From assembly GCA_002336975.1 (NCBI GenBank), contig DDFA01000066.1, positions 40,556-99,487 of the forward strand: a DNA stretch of 58,932 nt. The letters run 5' to 3'. A program made the position numbers and the translations under genes. The stretch comes from Phyllobacteriaceae bacterium UBA1940. Lineage in GTDB: Bacteria > Pseudomonadota > Alphaproteobacteria > Rhizobiales > Rhizobiaceae. The notes beneath the pieces are model-generated. The model had not been told where the DNA came from, searched no databases, and saw only the letters and a program-made list of their open reading frames with translations. Of the stretch, positions 17,266 through 26,098 are shown one piece after another; position 1 is the stretch's first letter; each line of letters begins with the position of its first letter.

Positions 17266-18273
17266 ATGATGATCATCCTGCGCCTGCTGACCGTGACCGC
17301 GATGGCGATTCTGTTCGCCGTCGCGCCGGCGATCGTCCACGCGCAGGAGCTTGCCGATCCCGGCGCCGCCGTGACGACGCCGCTGCCCGCCTCGCCGCTC
17401 GACGGCGCCAGTTCCTATGCGCCGAAACCGTCGCTGCCGACCCTGCCGAAGATTTCCGGCGCCGGCGCGCTGACCCTGTCGGCCAAACTGGTCAAGGGCG
17501 GCCCCGACATCACCCGCGGCCTGACCTGGCGGGTGTTCGGCCAGACGCCGGGACAGGACGGAAAACTGCCGCTGGTCGCCTCGGCCCAGGGCGGAACCGC
17601 CTCGATCGACATCGAGCCCGGCAGCTATCTGGTGCACGCGGCCTTCGGCCGCGCCGGCGCCACCAAACGCATCACCGTCGGCCGCCAGGCGAAAGTCGAG
17701 AGCCTGGTGCTCGACGCCGGCGGCCTGAAGCTCGACGCTGTCGCCAGCGGCGGCATGCCGATCCCGCCCGACCAGCTGACCTTCTCGATCTACGAACAGG
17801 ACGAGGGGTCGCGCGGCGAGCGCGCCCTGATCATCCGCGACGTCACCCCCAACACCGTGGTGCGGCTCAACGCCGGCGTCTACCAGGTCGTCTCGGACTA
17901 CGGAAAGGTCAACGCCGTGATCCGTTCGGAAATCCGCGTCGAGGCCGGCAAGCTGACGGAAGCGACGGTCGAGCACAAGGCCGCCAGCATCACCATCAAG
18001 CTGGTGCGCGAGCAAGGCGGCGAGGCGATCGCCGACACCTCGTGGGAGGTGCTGACCGACACCGGCGACACCGTCAAGGAAAGCGTCGGCGCCTATTCTT
18101 CCATGGTGCTGGCCGAGGGCCGCTACACCGTCATCGCCAAGAACCGCGATCGCGTCTACCAGCGCGACATCGAGGTCGAGGCCGGACGCAACCATGATTT
18201 CGAAGTGCTGACCGAAAACGCCCTGCCCGCCGGCAAGCCCGGCCAGGAAATCGAGACGCCGGGATACGAATAG
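17266..18273 (+). CDS. Exported protein with repeated beta-sandwich modules, unknown function
   Basis: 335 residues with a signal peptide (cleavage near VHA-QE, residue 26). After a proline-rich linker, three stretches share a pattern of a short strand-rich block ending in a glycine turn and tyrosine (GSYLVHAAFG, AGVYQVVSDYG, EGRYTVIAKN) followed by valine-rich strands and an EAG turn. This looks like tandem carboxypeptidase-regulatory or Ig-like sandwiches. No family name can be given with confidence. The start is uncertain: ATG at 17266 or 17269, with weak ribosome sites. A strong terminator follows. Confidence 0.75.
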   Translation: MMIILRLLTVTAMAILFAVAPAIVHAQELADPGAAVTTPLPASPLDGASSYAPKPSLPTLPKISGAGALTLSAKLVKGGPDITRGLTWRVFGQTPGQDGKLPLVASAQGGTASIDIEPGSYLVHAAFGRAGATKRITVGRQAKVESLVLDAGGLKLDAVASGGMPIPPDQLTFSIYEQDEGSRGERALIIRDVTPNTVVRLNAGVYQVVSDYGKVNAVIRSEIRVEAGKLTEATVEHKAASITIKLVREQGGEAIADTSWEVLTDTGDTVKESVGAYSSMVLAEGRYTVIAKNRDRVYQRDIEVEAGRNHDFEVLTENALPAGKPGQEIETPGYE

Positions 18274-18292
18274 GCGGCAGGCCCGCAAGACG

Positions 18293-18322
18293 AACAAGGC
18301 CGGGAGCGATCCCGGCCTTGTT
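18293..18322. terminator. Rho-independent terminator, bidirectional
   Basis: A perfect 13-base stem, AACAAGGCCGGGA at 18293-18305 and its complement at 18310-18322, with a GCGA loop, followed on the plus strand by TTGTTTGT. It lies between the convergent exported-protein and thrS genes and can serve both. Confidence 0.85.
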
Positions 18323-18325
18323 TGT

Positions 18326-20335
18326 CTATGCGGCTTCGGTCGCCGCGATGCGTGCGCGCTGGCGGCGGATGTCCGGCGGCGTCGCCTCGTCGACCAGCGC
18401 CGCGATCGCCTCGCCGAGCCCCATCGACACCTGGTCGCGCGAGCCGAGCCGACGCATGTTGACAGTGGCCTCGTCGGCCTCGCGCTTGCCGCACACCAGC
18501 ATGACCGGCACCTTGGCCAGGCTGTGCTCGCGCACCTTGTAGTTGATCTTCTCGTTGCGCAGGTCGAGTTCCGCCGACAGACCGGCGTCGCGCAGCCGCT
18601 GCAGCACCTTTGCCGCATAGCCGTCAGCTTCCGAGGTGATGGTGGCGACGACGACCTGCACCGGCGCCAGCCAGAGCGGGAAATGGCCGGAATAGTTTTC
18701 GATCAGGATGCCGAGGAACCGTTCCAGCGAGCCGCAGATGGCGCGATGCACCATCACCGGCTGGCGCTTTTCCGAATCCGACGCGATGTAGAACGCGCCG
18801 AACCGTTCCGGCAGGTTGAAGTCGACCTGGGTGGTGCCGCACTGCCATTCGCGGCCGATCGCATCCTTCAGCGTATATTCGAACTTGGGGCCGTAGAACG
18901 TGCCCTCGCCTTCGTTGACGCCGGTCTTGATGCGGTTGTCGTCGCGCGCCATCTTTTCCAGCGAGCGCCGCAAGATGGCTTCGGCATGATCCCACGCCGC
19001 GTCGGTCCCGACCCGCTTTTCCGGACGGGTGGCGAGCTTCACCAGCACTTCGTCAAAACCGAAATCCTTGTAGACCGACATCATCAGGTCGTTGATCTTG
19101 AGGATCTCGGATTCCAGCTGCTCCTCGGTGCAGAAGACATGCGCGTCGTCCTGGGTGAAAGCGCGCACCCGCAGCAGGCCATGCAACGCGCCGGAGGCTT
19201 CGTAGCGGTGCACATTGCCGAACTCCGCGAGCCGGATCGGCAGGTCGCGGTAGGATTTCAGGCCGTGCTTGAAGATCTGCACATGGCCGGGGCAGTTCAT
19301 CGGCTTGAGCGCGAAAATCCGCTGGTCGGCGTCCGGATCGTCGGGGTGGGTGAAGGCATGGGCGGACTTCACCGCGAACATGTTCTCCTGGTACCAGCCC
19401 CAATGACCAGACGTCTCCCACAGCGACTTGTCCAGCACCTGCGGCGCATTGACCTCCTGATAGGCGTCGGCGAGCCGGCGGCGCATATAGGCGATCAGCG
19501 TCTGGAACAGTTTCCAGCCCTTGGCGTGCCAGAACACGACTCCCGGCCCCTCTTCCTGGAAATGGAACAGGTCCATCTCGCGGCCGAGCCGGCGGTGGTC
19601 ACGCTTCTCGGCTTCGGCCAGCATGTTGACATAGGCGTCGAGCTGCTCCTGGCTGGCCCAGGCGGTGCCGTAGATGCGGGTCAGCATCGGATTGTTGGAA
19701 TCGCCGCGCCAGTATGCGCCGGCGACCTTCATCAGCTTGAACGCGGCGCCGATCTGGCCGGTCGAGGCCATGTGCGGACCGCGGCACAGATCGAACCAGT
19801 CGCCCTGGCCGTAGATCTTCAGATCCTGGCCCTCGGGAATGGCGTCGACGAGTTGCACCTTGTAGCTCTCGCCCTTGTCGCCAAAGACTTTTCGCGCCCT
19901 GTCGCGCGACCAGACTTCCTTGGTGAACGGCTTGTTGCGGCCGATGATCTCGCGCATCTTCTTTTCGATGGCGGGAAAATCGTCGGGCGTGAACGGCGTG
20001 TCACGTGCGAAATCGTAATAAAAACCGTTCTCGATCACCGGACCGATGGTCACCTGCGTGCCGGGCCAAAGCTCCTGCACGGCTTCGGCGAGCACATGCG
20101 CCGCATCGTGACGGATCATCTCGAGCGCCAGCGGATGGTCGCGGGTCAGGATCTCGACATGGCCGTCGGTCGCCAGCGGATCCGACAGATCGCGCGCCTC
20201 GCCGTCCATCGCATAGGCGACGGCCTTCTTGGCCAGCGACTTCGAGATCGATTCGGCGAGTTCGAGCCCGGTCAGCGCCGCGGGGTAGTCGCGGACGGAA
20301 CCATCGGGAAATGTGAGGGAAACGGAGCGTGACAT
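18326..20335 (-). CDS. thrS: Threonyl-tRNA synthetase
   Basis: Class II synthetase charging tRNA-Thr, 669 residues from ATG at 20335 (AAGGA upstream), the usual full length. Domains in order: TGS (from [13 protein letters not shown]), the editing/SAD domain with [10 protein letters not shown], the catalytic core with [33 protein letters not shown] and [11 protein letters not shown] (zinc Cys/His ligands and motif 3), and the C-terminal anticodon-binding domain ([10 protein letters not shown]). Monocistronic, with a terminator directly after the stop. Confidence 0.97.
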   Translation of the reverse strand: MSRSVSLTFPDGSVRDYPAALTGLELAESISKSLAKKAVAYAMDGEARDLSDPLATDGHVEILTRDHPLALEMIRHDAAHVLAEAVQELWPGTQVTIGPVIENGFYYDFARDTPFTPDDFPAIEKKMREIIGRNKPFTKEVWSRDRARKVFGDKGESYKVQLVDAIPEGQDLKIYGQGDWFDLCRGPHMASTGQIGAAFKLMKVAGAYWRGDSNNPMLTRIYGTAWASQEQLDAYVNMLAEAEKRDHRRLGREMDLFHFQEEGPGVVFWHAKGWKLFQTLIAYMRRRLADAYQEVNAPQVLDKSLWETSGHWGWYQENMFAVKSAHAFTHPDDPDADQRIFALKPMNCPGHVQIFKHGLKSYRDLPIRLAEFGNVHRYEASGALHGLLRVRAFTQDDAHVFCTEEQLESEILKINDLMMSVYKDFGFDEVLVKLATRPEKRVGTDAAWDHAEAILRRSLEKMARDDNRIKTGVNEGEGTFYGPKFEYTLKDAIGREWQCGTTQVDFNLPERFGAFYIASDSEKRQPVMVHRAICGSLERFLGILIENYSGHFPLWLAPVQVVVATITSEADGYAAKVLQRLRDAGLSAELDLRNEKINYKVREHSLAKVPVMLVCGKREADEATVNMRRLGSRDQVSMGLGEAIAALVDEATPPDIRRQRARIAATEAA

Positions 20336-20392
20336 TGTCTTTCCTTCATCCAGTCCCGCCAACGAGCGCGGGTGGTTTTTCGTGAGGAGACG

Positions 20393-20421
20393 GATTTAGC
20401 GAGTAAGAGCGCCGACGGCAA
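20393..20421 (-). promoter_or_regulatory. Candidate thrS promoter
   Basis: Read on the minus strand: -35 CTTGCCG (TTGCCG, 20416-20421), a 17-base spacer, -10 TAAATC (20393-20398), about 58 bases before the thrS start. The match to the consensus is moderate. No T-box or long attenuator leader is evident. Confidence 0.3.
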
Positions 20422-20489
20422 GACAAGCGGATGCGTCGCCGCAACCGAAGCTGCGGCGGTGACCGGGAGAGCGGGCATGGCGTGGCGGG

Positions 20490-20942
20490 CTATGAGGTGT
20501 CGGGCGCCGGAACACTCAAGCCGGTCGGCACGACAGCAGCCGTGACGAAGCAGCCAAGGCGCTCCGCGATGCGGTCAAACAGATATTCAGGCAGCTTGGC
20601 GGACGCCTGCGGCGTCTGGCAGATCAGCCAGGACAGCAGGCATTGCAGCGTCTGCGCCAATATGTCGAAGCCCGCCGCGAGACGCATCATGTCAGCGGCG
20701 CTGTCGCCGCTTGGCGAAAACCTCGCCTCGGGCAGTTGCTCCCAGAAGCCGCAATCGGCAGCGATGTCGAGCACCAGATCATGGGCGATGGAATGGGCCG
20801 GACGAAGGATCCAGAACAGCGCGAAACGCAGCGGCCGGGGCAAGGCTGCAATACGTTGCGCCAGCAGAGCAAACGACAGCAGCCGCGCAATTGCGCGTTC
20901 GATCTGCCTGAAAACCTGCCGGTCTGTGTCGCCGCTGTCCAC
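20490..20942 (-). CDS. Uncharacterised helical protein, possibly membrane-associated
   Basis: About 150 residues from GTG at 20942; an upstream GTG at 21011 is also possible. The sequence is hydrophobic and helical: ARLLSFALLAQRIAALPRPLRFALFWILRPA, then the segment HDLVLDIAADCG, then GDSAADMMRLAAGFDILAQTLQCLLSWL. I do not recognise a named family, though the composition and the neighbouring intergenic gaps support a real gene. It sits between thrS and yidD, all on the minus strand, with 128 bases to yidD. Confidence 0.55.
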   Translation of the reverse strand: MDSGDTDRQVFRQIERAIARLLSFALLAQRIAALPRPLRFALFWILRPAHSIAHDLVLDIAADCGFWEQLPEARFSPSGDSAADMMRLAAGFDILAQTLQCLLSWLICQTPQASAKLPEYLFDRIAERLGCFVTAAVVPTGLSVPAPDTS

Positions 20943-21070
20943 CGCCGCGCCCCTGTTGAACTCCCGGCAATTATCCCGGCGGCTTTCGCCCGGGAGAACA
21001 AAATGGCGCACTGCGGCTGGCGGATATTTTCTATCCGGCTGACATCAATGGATTTTTCGGAGCAGACGGC

Positions 21071-21427
21071 TCAGCGCCCGGCCTTGCTTATCCCCCAATA
21101 GCGCCAGGGCAGATACCAGCGGTAGCGGGGCGCAAGCTCGACCGGGACATTGTCGATGCCGTGGGTGCCGCCCGGACCGCAGCGCATGAAGCGGAACAGC
21201 GCCATCCAGCCGCCGGGCCACAGCCCGTGGCGGGCGATCGCCTCATAGCCATATTCGGAACAGGTCGGCATGTGGCGGCAGGAATTGCCGATGAAGCCCG
21301 ACAGAGTGAGCTGGTAGAGCCGCACCAGCGAGGTGCCGACCACCCTGCCCGGCGTCTTGCGCCATGGCCCGGCCCAGTTGCGCGAACGGGCGGCATGCGG
21401 GTGATGATGAGGCTCGGCCATGCGCAT
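21071..21427 (-). CDS. yidD: Membrane protein insertion efficiency factor YidD
   Basis: Small inner-membrane-associated protein thought to help YidC-dependent insertion. The core is unmistakable: LVRLYQLTLSGFIGNSCRHMPTCSEYGYEAIARHGLWPGGWMALFRFMRC, with the conserved cysteines, and CGPGGTHGIDNVP. About 118 residues if it starts at ATG 21427; a histidine-rich, variable N-terminus (EPHHHPHAARSR) makes the start unsure. It is not linked here to rnpA, rpmH or yidC, as is common in Rhizobiales. Confidence 0.93.
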   Translation of the reverse strand: MRMAEPHHHPHAARSRNWAGPWRKTPGRVVGTSLVRLYQLTLSGFIGNSCRHMPTCSEYGYEAIARHGLWPGGWMALFRFMRCGPGGTHGIDNVPVELAPRYRWYLPWRYWGISKAGR

Positions 21428-21616
21428 CAGATCGGACGTGGCGGGTCCGCCGTCAAGGACGGGTGAACACACCGTCACGCGATGATCGCCGGGGTATGCT
21501 TGGCGGAGCACCGGCCGATGCCTATCTTCGGCGGGACTTCAATCCGTCCGCCGGTCTCGCCGGCGGTCGATCCACGCGCCCGGCAAAGCCCGGACAGCCC
21601 GCGGCAGAGCAGCAAG

Positions 21617-22669
21617 ATGAGCAAGACAATTGAACTCGGCATTGACACATTCGGCGACGTGACCAAAGACGCCGGCGGAAAAATGCTGCCCGCGGCGCAG
21701 GTGATCCGCAATCTGCTCGACGAGGCGGTGCTGGCCGACCAGACCGGCGTCGATTTCATTGGCGTTGGCGAACACCACCGCGACGACTTCGCCATTTCCG
21801 CGCCCGAGACGATGCTGGCGGGCATCGCGACGCGCACCAGCCGCATCAGGCTCGGCTCGGCGGTGACGGTGCTGTCGTCGGACGACCCGATCCGCGTGTT
21901 CCAGCGGTTTTCGACCGTCGACGCGCTGTCCAGCGGCCGCGCCGAGGTCATTTTGGGACGCGGATCGTTCACCGAATCCTTCCCGCTGTTCGGCTACGAA
22001 CTGTCGAAATACGAAGTGCTGTTTTCCGAAAAGCTCGACCTGTTCGCGGAACTGCTGAAGAACGGGCCGGTGACCTGGTCCGGCGACCTTCGGCCGCCGC
22101 TGGAGGGCGTCGTCATTCACCCGCCGATCGAGAACGGCCGGCTAAAGGCCTGGATCGGCGTCGGCGGCAGCCCGGAATCGGTGGTGCGCTCGGTGCAGTA
22201 CCGGATCCCGATGATGCTGGCGATCATCGGCGGCGATCCAAAACGCTTCCGCCCTTTCGTCGATCTCTACCAGCGCGCCCAGGAGCAACTCGGCGTCGAT
22301 GAAAAGATGCCGCTGGGCGTGCATTCGCCGGGCCATGTCGCCGATACCGACGAACAGGCGCAGGAGGAATTGTGGCCGGGCTACAAGGCGATGCACGACC
22401 GCATCGGCCGCGAGCGCGGCTGGGGGCCGACGACAAGGGAGAGTTTCCTCAACGAGGTGCGGCACGGATCGTCCTACACCGGCTCGCCCGAGACGGTGGC
22501 GAAAAAGATCGCCGCGACCGTCAAGGCGCTCGGCGTCGACCGGTTCGACATGAAATATTCGTCCGGCACGCTTGGCCACGACAAGATGATGCGCTCGATC
22601 GAACTGTTCGGGACAAAGGTCATCCCGATGGCGCGGGACATACTGGCGTCGGACAAGGCGGCGGCGTGA
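21617..22669 (+). CDS. LLM class flavin-dependent oxidoreductase
   Basis: 350-residue bacterial luciferase-like monooxygenase using reduced FMN or F420-type flavin. ELGIDTFGD near the start, GVDFIGVGEHHRDDFAISAPE, ATRTSRIRLGSAVTVLSSDDPIRVFQRFSTVDALSSGRAEVILGRGSF and GSPETVAKKI are classic. It resembles the CE1758-type group. The substrate is unknown and the gene stands alone. ATG at 21617 gives a standard N-terminus, though the ribosome site is weak. A repeat element follows the stop. Confidence 0.9.
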   Translation: MSKTIELGIDTFGDVTKDAGGKMLPAAQVIRNLLDEAVLADQTGVDFIGVGEHHRDDFAISAPETMLAGIATRTSRIRLGSAVTVLSSDDPIRVFQRFSTVDALSSGRAEVILGRGSFTESFPLFGYELSKYEVLFSEKLDLFAELLKNGPVTWSGDLRPPLEGVVIHPPIENGRLKAWIGVGGSPESVVRSVQYRIPMMLAIIGGDPKRFRPFVDLYQRAQEQLGVDEKMPLGVHSPGHVADTDEQAQEELWPGYKAMHDRIGRERGWGPTTRESFLNEVRHGSSYTGSPETVAKKIAATVKALGVDRFDMKYSSGTLGHDKMMRSIELFGTKVIPMARDILASDKAAA

Positions 22670-22697
22670 AGGCGGGTGCAATCCACCTGACTTGGTG

Positions 22698-22815
22698 AAG
22701 GTTCGTCCCCACCCTTGTGGGGCAATTGCCTGTGGATGGAAATTCCCCCTCACCCGGCCTCCGCTTCGCTCGGCCTCCCTCCCCATGTCGGGAAGGTACG
22801 GGTGGGGCGAACCTT
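22698..22815. repeat. Inverted-repeat intergenic element
   Basis: AAGGTTCGTCCCCACCC at 22698-22714 is mirrored by GGGTGGGGCGAACCTT at 22800-22815, with an inner hairpin around GGCCTCCGC-TTC-GCTCGGCC. The sequence sits in the gap between two convergent genes. The pyrimidine-rich style (CCCCTCACCC..., CCTCCCTCCCC) resembles dispersed rhizobial intergenic repeats and is related in flavour to the element at 28251-28385. Confidence 0.65.
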
Positions 22816-22869
22816 TGCGCAGTCAGGTGGGCGTGAATGTGATCGGGAAGACGCGACGGGCCTGGCCGC

Positions 22870-23928
22870 CTAGGCCGCCTGTTCCTTGTCCTTGCGCAGC
22901 AGCATGCCGAACAGGTCGCGCGGCTCGTCGGGATCAGCCAGAAGGTCGAGTTCCTCGAAGAGCCCGGTGACCTTGAGCTTGTCGCGCACATAGCGCAGCG
23001 CCGAAAAATCCTCGATGGCGAAGCCGACGCTGTCAAACAGCGTAATCTGACGCTGGTCCGTGCGGCCCTGGGCCTTGCCGGTCATTACCTGCCAGAGCTC
23101 CGTGACCGGGTGGTCGGCCGCAAGCTGCTGGATCTCGCCCTCGATGCGGGTCTGCGGCGGGTATTCGACAAAAATGCCGGAGCGCAGCAGGATGTCGCGG
23201 TGCAACTCGGTCTTGCCCGGGCAGTCGCCGCCGACCGCGTTGATGTGGACGCCCGAACCGACCATGTTGTCGGTGAGGATCGTGGCGCACTGTTTGTCGG
23301 CGGTGACGGTGGTGATGATGTCGGCTCCTTCGACCGCAGCCTGGCCGCTGTCGCAGACAGTGATCGAAATTCCCTTGCCGGCGAGATTGCGGGCGCATTT
23401 TTCCGAGGCCGAGCGGTCGATGTCGTAGAGCCTGACCCGGTCGACGCCAAGCAGCGCCTTGAACGCCATCGCCTGGAATTCCGACTGCGCCCCGTTGCCG
23501 ATGATCGCCATGGTGCGAGAACCTTTCGGCGCGAGATATTTGGCGGCGACCGCCGAGGTCGCGGCGGTGCGCAGCGCCGTCAAAATGGTCATTTCCGACA
23601 GCAGCATCGGATAGCCCGAGCCGACATCGGCGAGCACGCCGAAGGCGGTGACGGTCTGCAGCCCCTCGCGCATGTTCTTGGGGTGGCCGTTGACATATTT
23701 GAAGCCGTACATCTGGCCGTCGGAGGTCGGCATCAGCTCGATGACCCCGTCATGGCTGTGCGAGGCGATGCGCGGCGTCTTGTCGAAACTCTCCCAGCGG
23801 CGGAAATCGTCCTCGATATAGAGGGCGAGTTCGGTGAGAAACGTCTCGACGCCGACGGTCAGCACCAGCCGCATCATCGAATCGACGCTGACGAAAGGAA
23901 CGATGGCGAGTTTCGAAGGGGCGGTCAT
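22870..23928 (-). CDS. ocd: Ornithine cyclodeaminase
   Basis: NAD-dependent enzyme of the OCD/mu-crystallin family converting L-ornithine to L-proline and ammonia. 352 residues. Seen: GFKYVNGHPKN, the substrate-side segment, SEMTILTALRTAATSAVAAKYLA, the Rossmann motif IIGNGAQSEFQ, and GSGVHINAVGGDCPGKTELH. ATG at 23928 fits the GGAG site better than the overlapping TTG at 23934. It follows arginase by 2 bases, so arginine goes to ornithine and then proline within one operon. Confidence 0.94.
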   Translation of the reverse strand: MTAPSKLAIVPFVSVDSMMRLVLTVGVETFLTELALYIEDDFRRWESFDKTPRIASHSHDGVIELMPTSDGQMYGFKYVNGHPKNMREGLQTVTAFGVLADVGSGYPMLLSEMTILTALRTAATSAVAAKYLAPKGSRTMAIIGNGAQSEFQAMAFKALLGVDRVRLYDIDRSASEKCARNLAGKGISITVCDSGQAAVEGADIITTVTADKQCATILTDNMVGSGVHINAVGGDCPGKTELHRDILLRSGIFVEYPPQTRIEGEIQQLAADHPVTELWQVMTGKAQGRTDQRQITLFDSVGFAIEDFSALRYVRDKLKVTGLFEELDLLADPDEPRDLFGMLLRKDKEQAA

Positions 23929-23930
23929 CG

Positions 23931-24863
23931 TCAAAGGCTCCCGGAATGGCTGCGGGTGGGACGGTCCATGATGCGGCGGCCCATCAGGCTGGCGGTCAGG
24001 TCGACCATCAGGATGGCGGTGCGGCCGCGCTCGTCGAGGAACGGGTTCAGTTCGACCAGGTCGAGGCTGGTGACGAGGCCGGAATCCGACAGCATCTCCA
24101 TCACCAGATGCGCCTCGCGGAAGGTTGCGCCGCCGGGCACGGTGGTGCCGACGGCGGGCGCGATCGACGGGTCGAGGAAATCGACATCGAAGGAGACGTG
24201 CAGCAGGCCGTTGTCGTCTGCGACGCGTTTCAGGAACGCCCGCAGCAGCCTGGCGACGCCGTGTTCGTCGATGGCGCGCATGTCATGCACGGTGACGCCG
24301 GCGTCGGCGAGCGCGCTGCGCTCGGCCGGATCGACGCTGCGCAGGCCGATGGCGCAGATGCGGGTCGGATCGACCGGTGCGTCAAGCGCCGGAAAATAGC
24401 CGGAAAACCCTTCACGTCCGCTGGCATAGGCGAGCGGCACGCCGTGCAGATTGCCCGAGGCGGTGGTGTCGAGTGTGTGGAAATCGGGATGCGCGTCGAG
24501 CCACAGCACGAACAGCGGCCGCCCGGTCTCGGCGGCGCGGCGCGCCACGCCCGTCAGCGTGCCGGCGGAAATCGAATGGTCGCCGCCGAGAAAGATCGGC
24601 ATCGCGTCCCGCGCCGCCTCATACGCTGTCTCGGCGATCGCCTCGGTCCAGCCGACGATTTCGGGCAGCGCCTTGAGCGCCAGATTGCCGTGGACCGCCA
24701 CTTCGGCGCGGCGCGGCTGCACCGCGCCCCAGTCCTCGACCTGGTGGCCGAGTTCGCGCAAGGTGGTCGCGAGACCGGCGGTGCGCAAGGCGCTCGGCCC
24801 CATCTCGCAGCCCATGCGCCCGGCGCCGTCCTGGACCGGCGCGCCGACAATCCTGCAAAGCAT
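23931..24863 (-). CDS. rocF: Arginase
   Basis: Manganese enzyme hydrolysing L-arginine to ornithine and urea. 310 residues with the metal ligands in order: GGDHSISAG, WLDAHPDFHT, SFDVDFLDPSIAPAVGT, and the LDLVELNPFLDERGRTA end block. DAHPDFH departs slightly from the usual DAHTDxN but keeps the metal Asp and His residues. First gene of the arginase-ornithine cyclodeaminase operon; a divergent Lrp-type regulator shares its promoter region. Confidence 0.95.
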   Translation of the reverse strand: MLCRIVGAPVQDGAGRMGCEMGPSALRTAGLATTLRELGHQVEDWGAVQPRRAEVAVHGNLALKALPEIVGWTEAIAETAYEAARDAMPIFLGGDHSISAGTLTGVARRAAETGRPLFVLWLDAHPDFHTLDTTASGNLHGVPLAYASGREGFSGYFPALDAPVDPTRICAIGLRSVDPAERSALADAGVTVHDMRAIDEHGVARLLRAFLKRVADDNGLLHVSFDVDFLDPSIAPAVGTTVPGGATFREAHLVMEMLSDSGLVTSLDLVELNPFLDERGRTAILMVDLTASLMGRRIMDRPTRSHSGSL

Positions 24864-24923
24864 ATGCTCGCCCCCATCAACGCCGGCATTGGATCATCCG
24901 TGGGCGGCAGAATGAACAACACA

Positions 24924-24960
24924 AATTGGCAAATACGTCGAATTGGCTTATCAGATCGGC
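24924..24960. promoter_or_regulatory. Direct repeats in the arginase/Lrp divergent promoter
   Basis: AATTGGCAAAT (24924) and AATTGGCTTAT (24941) recur 17 bases apart on the same face, with a weaker third copy GATCGGCAAAC starting at 24954. They lie in the 113-base gap between arginase and the divergent Lrp/AsnC gene. Multiple AT-containing half-sites are how Lrp-type octamers bind, so autoregulation plus arginine-responsive control is a reasonable inference. Confidence 0.45.
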
Positions 24961-24976
24961 AAACGGAGCCGCCACA

Positions 24977-25417
24977 ATGGACGAACTGGATCGAAAGCTG
25001 ATCGTACTGCTGCGCCAGGACGCGCGCCGCTCGATTTCGGATCTGGCGGTCGACCTGAAAGTCTCGCGCGCCACGGTGCGGTCGCATATCGACCGGCTGC
25101 AGAAATCCGGCGACATCGTCGGCTATACGGTGATCCTGCGCGCCGACGCCATCGACCAGGCGGTGCGCGGCATCTCGATGGTGGCGATCGAGGGCCCGGC
25201 CAAGGACAGGATCGTGCGCGCGCTCGGCGGCTATCCTCAGGTGACGGCCGTCCACACGACCAACGGGCGCTGGGACATCGTGGTGGAGGTCAACGCCTCG
25301 TCGCTGACCGAATTCGACGACGTGATCCACCGCATCAGGCTGCTGCCGGGGGTTTCGGGCTCGGAGACCAGCCTGCTCCTGTCGACGCCGCGCACCACCC
25401 GGGCGCGATCGGGATAG
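24977..25417 (+). CDS. Lrp/AsnC family transcriptional regulator
   Basis: 146-residue regulator: an N-terminal helix-turn-helix (MDELDRKLIVLLRQDARRSISDLA, then VSRATVRSHIDRLQKSGDIVGYTV) followed by the RAM/AsnC ligand domain (AIEGPAKDRIVRALGGYPQVTAVHTTNGRWDIVVEV). ATG at 24977 has GGAG upstream. Its divergent position with arginase and ornithine cyclodeaminase strongly suggests that it controls arginine/ornithine catabolism, probably sensing arginine or ornithine. Confidence 0.94.
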   Translation: MDELDRKLIVLLRQDARRSISDLAVDLKVSRATVRSHIDRLQKSGDIVGYTVILRADAIDQAVRGISMVAIEGPAKDRIVRALGGYPQVTAVHTTNGRWDIVVEVNASSLTEFDDVIHRIRLLPGVSGSETSLLLSTPRTTRARSG

Positions 25418-25429
25418 AGCAGTTCCGGC

Positions 25430-25876
25430 TCAGGCCGCCTCGCCGGCGCGCTTGCGCTCGATCTGGTCGATCGCGTCGACGACGGCGTCGAAGGTCAGCA
25501 TGGTCGATGCGTGGCGCGCCTTGTAGTCGCGCACCGGTTCGAGATATTTGAGATCGGCGAAACGGCCCTGCGGCGGCTGACCGTTCTCCTTCAGCATTTT
25601 TTGCATCGCCTCGCGCACGGCGCGCAGTTCCGCCGCGGTGGCGCCGACGACATGCTCGGCCATGATCGCCGACGACGCCTGGCCGAGCGCGCAGGCTTTG
25701 ACGTCATGGGCGAAGTCGGTGACGGTGTCGCCGTCCATCGTCAGATCGACGATGACGGTGGACCCGCACAGCCTCGAATGCTGGCGCGAACTGGCGTCGG
25801 GCGCGGCCAAACGGCCGATGCGGCCGATATTGCCGGCAAAACCGAGAATTTTCGCGTTGTAGACGTCGTCGATCAT
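25430..25876 (-). CDS. Iron-sulfur cluster scaffold-like protein (SufU/NifU N-terminal family)
   Basis: 148 residues. The family start MIDDVYNAKILGFAGNIGRIGRL aligns with NifU/IscU-type scaffolds. Two cysteines sit where ligands are expected: SRLCGSTV and KACALGQASSA, the latter followed by the SufU-like insertion region. The third usual cysteine is absent; the aligned C-terminal stretch reads YKARHAST. It may use another ligand or have a role other than cluster assembly. Divergent from folE; no suf genes are adjacent. Confidence 0.85.
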   Translation of the reverse strand: MIDDVYNAKILGFAGNIGRIGRLAAPDASSRQHSRLCGSTVIVDLTMDGDTVTDFAHDVKACALGQASSAIMAEHVVGATAAELRAVREAMQKMLKENGQPPQGRFADLKYLEPVRDYKARHASTMLTFDAVVDAIDQIERKRAGEAA

Positions 25877-26098
25877 GATTTTGCGCCATTGCTGACAAGT
25901 TTGGCATGAGCGGATCGCCGCACGCCTTTTCCCTTTGCCCGCGCCGCTATATATAGTGGTGCAGAACCGCCGACGGCAAGCAGCACCTTTGGGCTGCCGG
26001 CAGCCGGTTTCCACCGCCCCCGCTTCCCACGATAGAGGAAACCGGCCGGATCCGTTCAACCCGTCGCTCCACCGAGGGCGACTACTGGAGACGCCGTT

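Noticed and set aside
18524..20332. Plus-strand frame opposite thrS
   Set aside because: Shadow of a certain essential gene; composition typical of antisense.
20431..21042. Plus-strand frame opposite the gene upstream of yidD
   Set aside because: The minus-strand product has a coherent hydrophobic helical pattern, while this one is Arg/Ser-rich.
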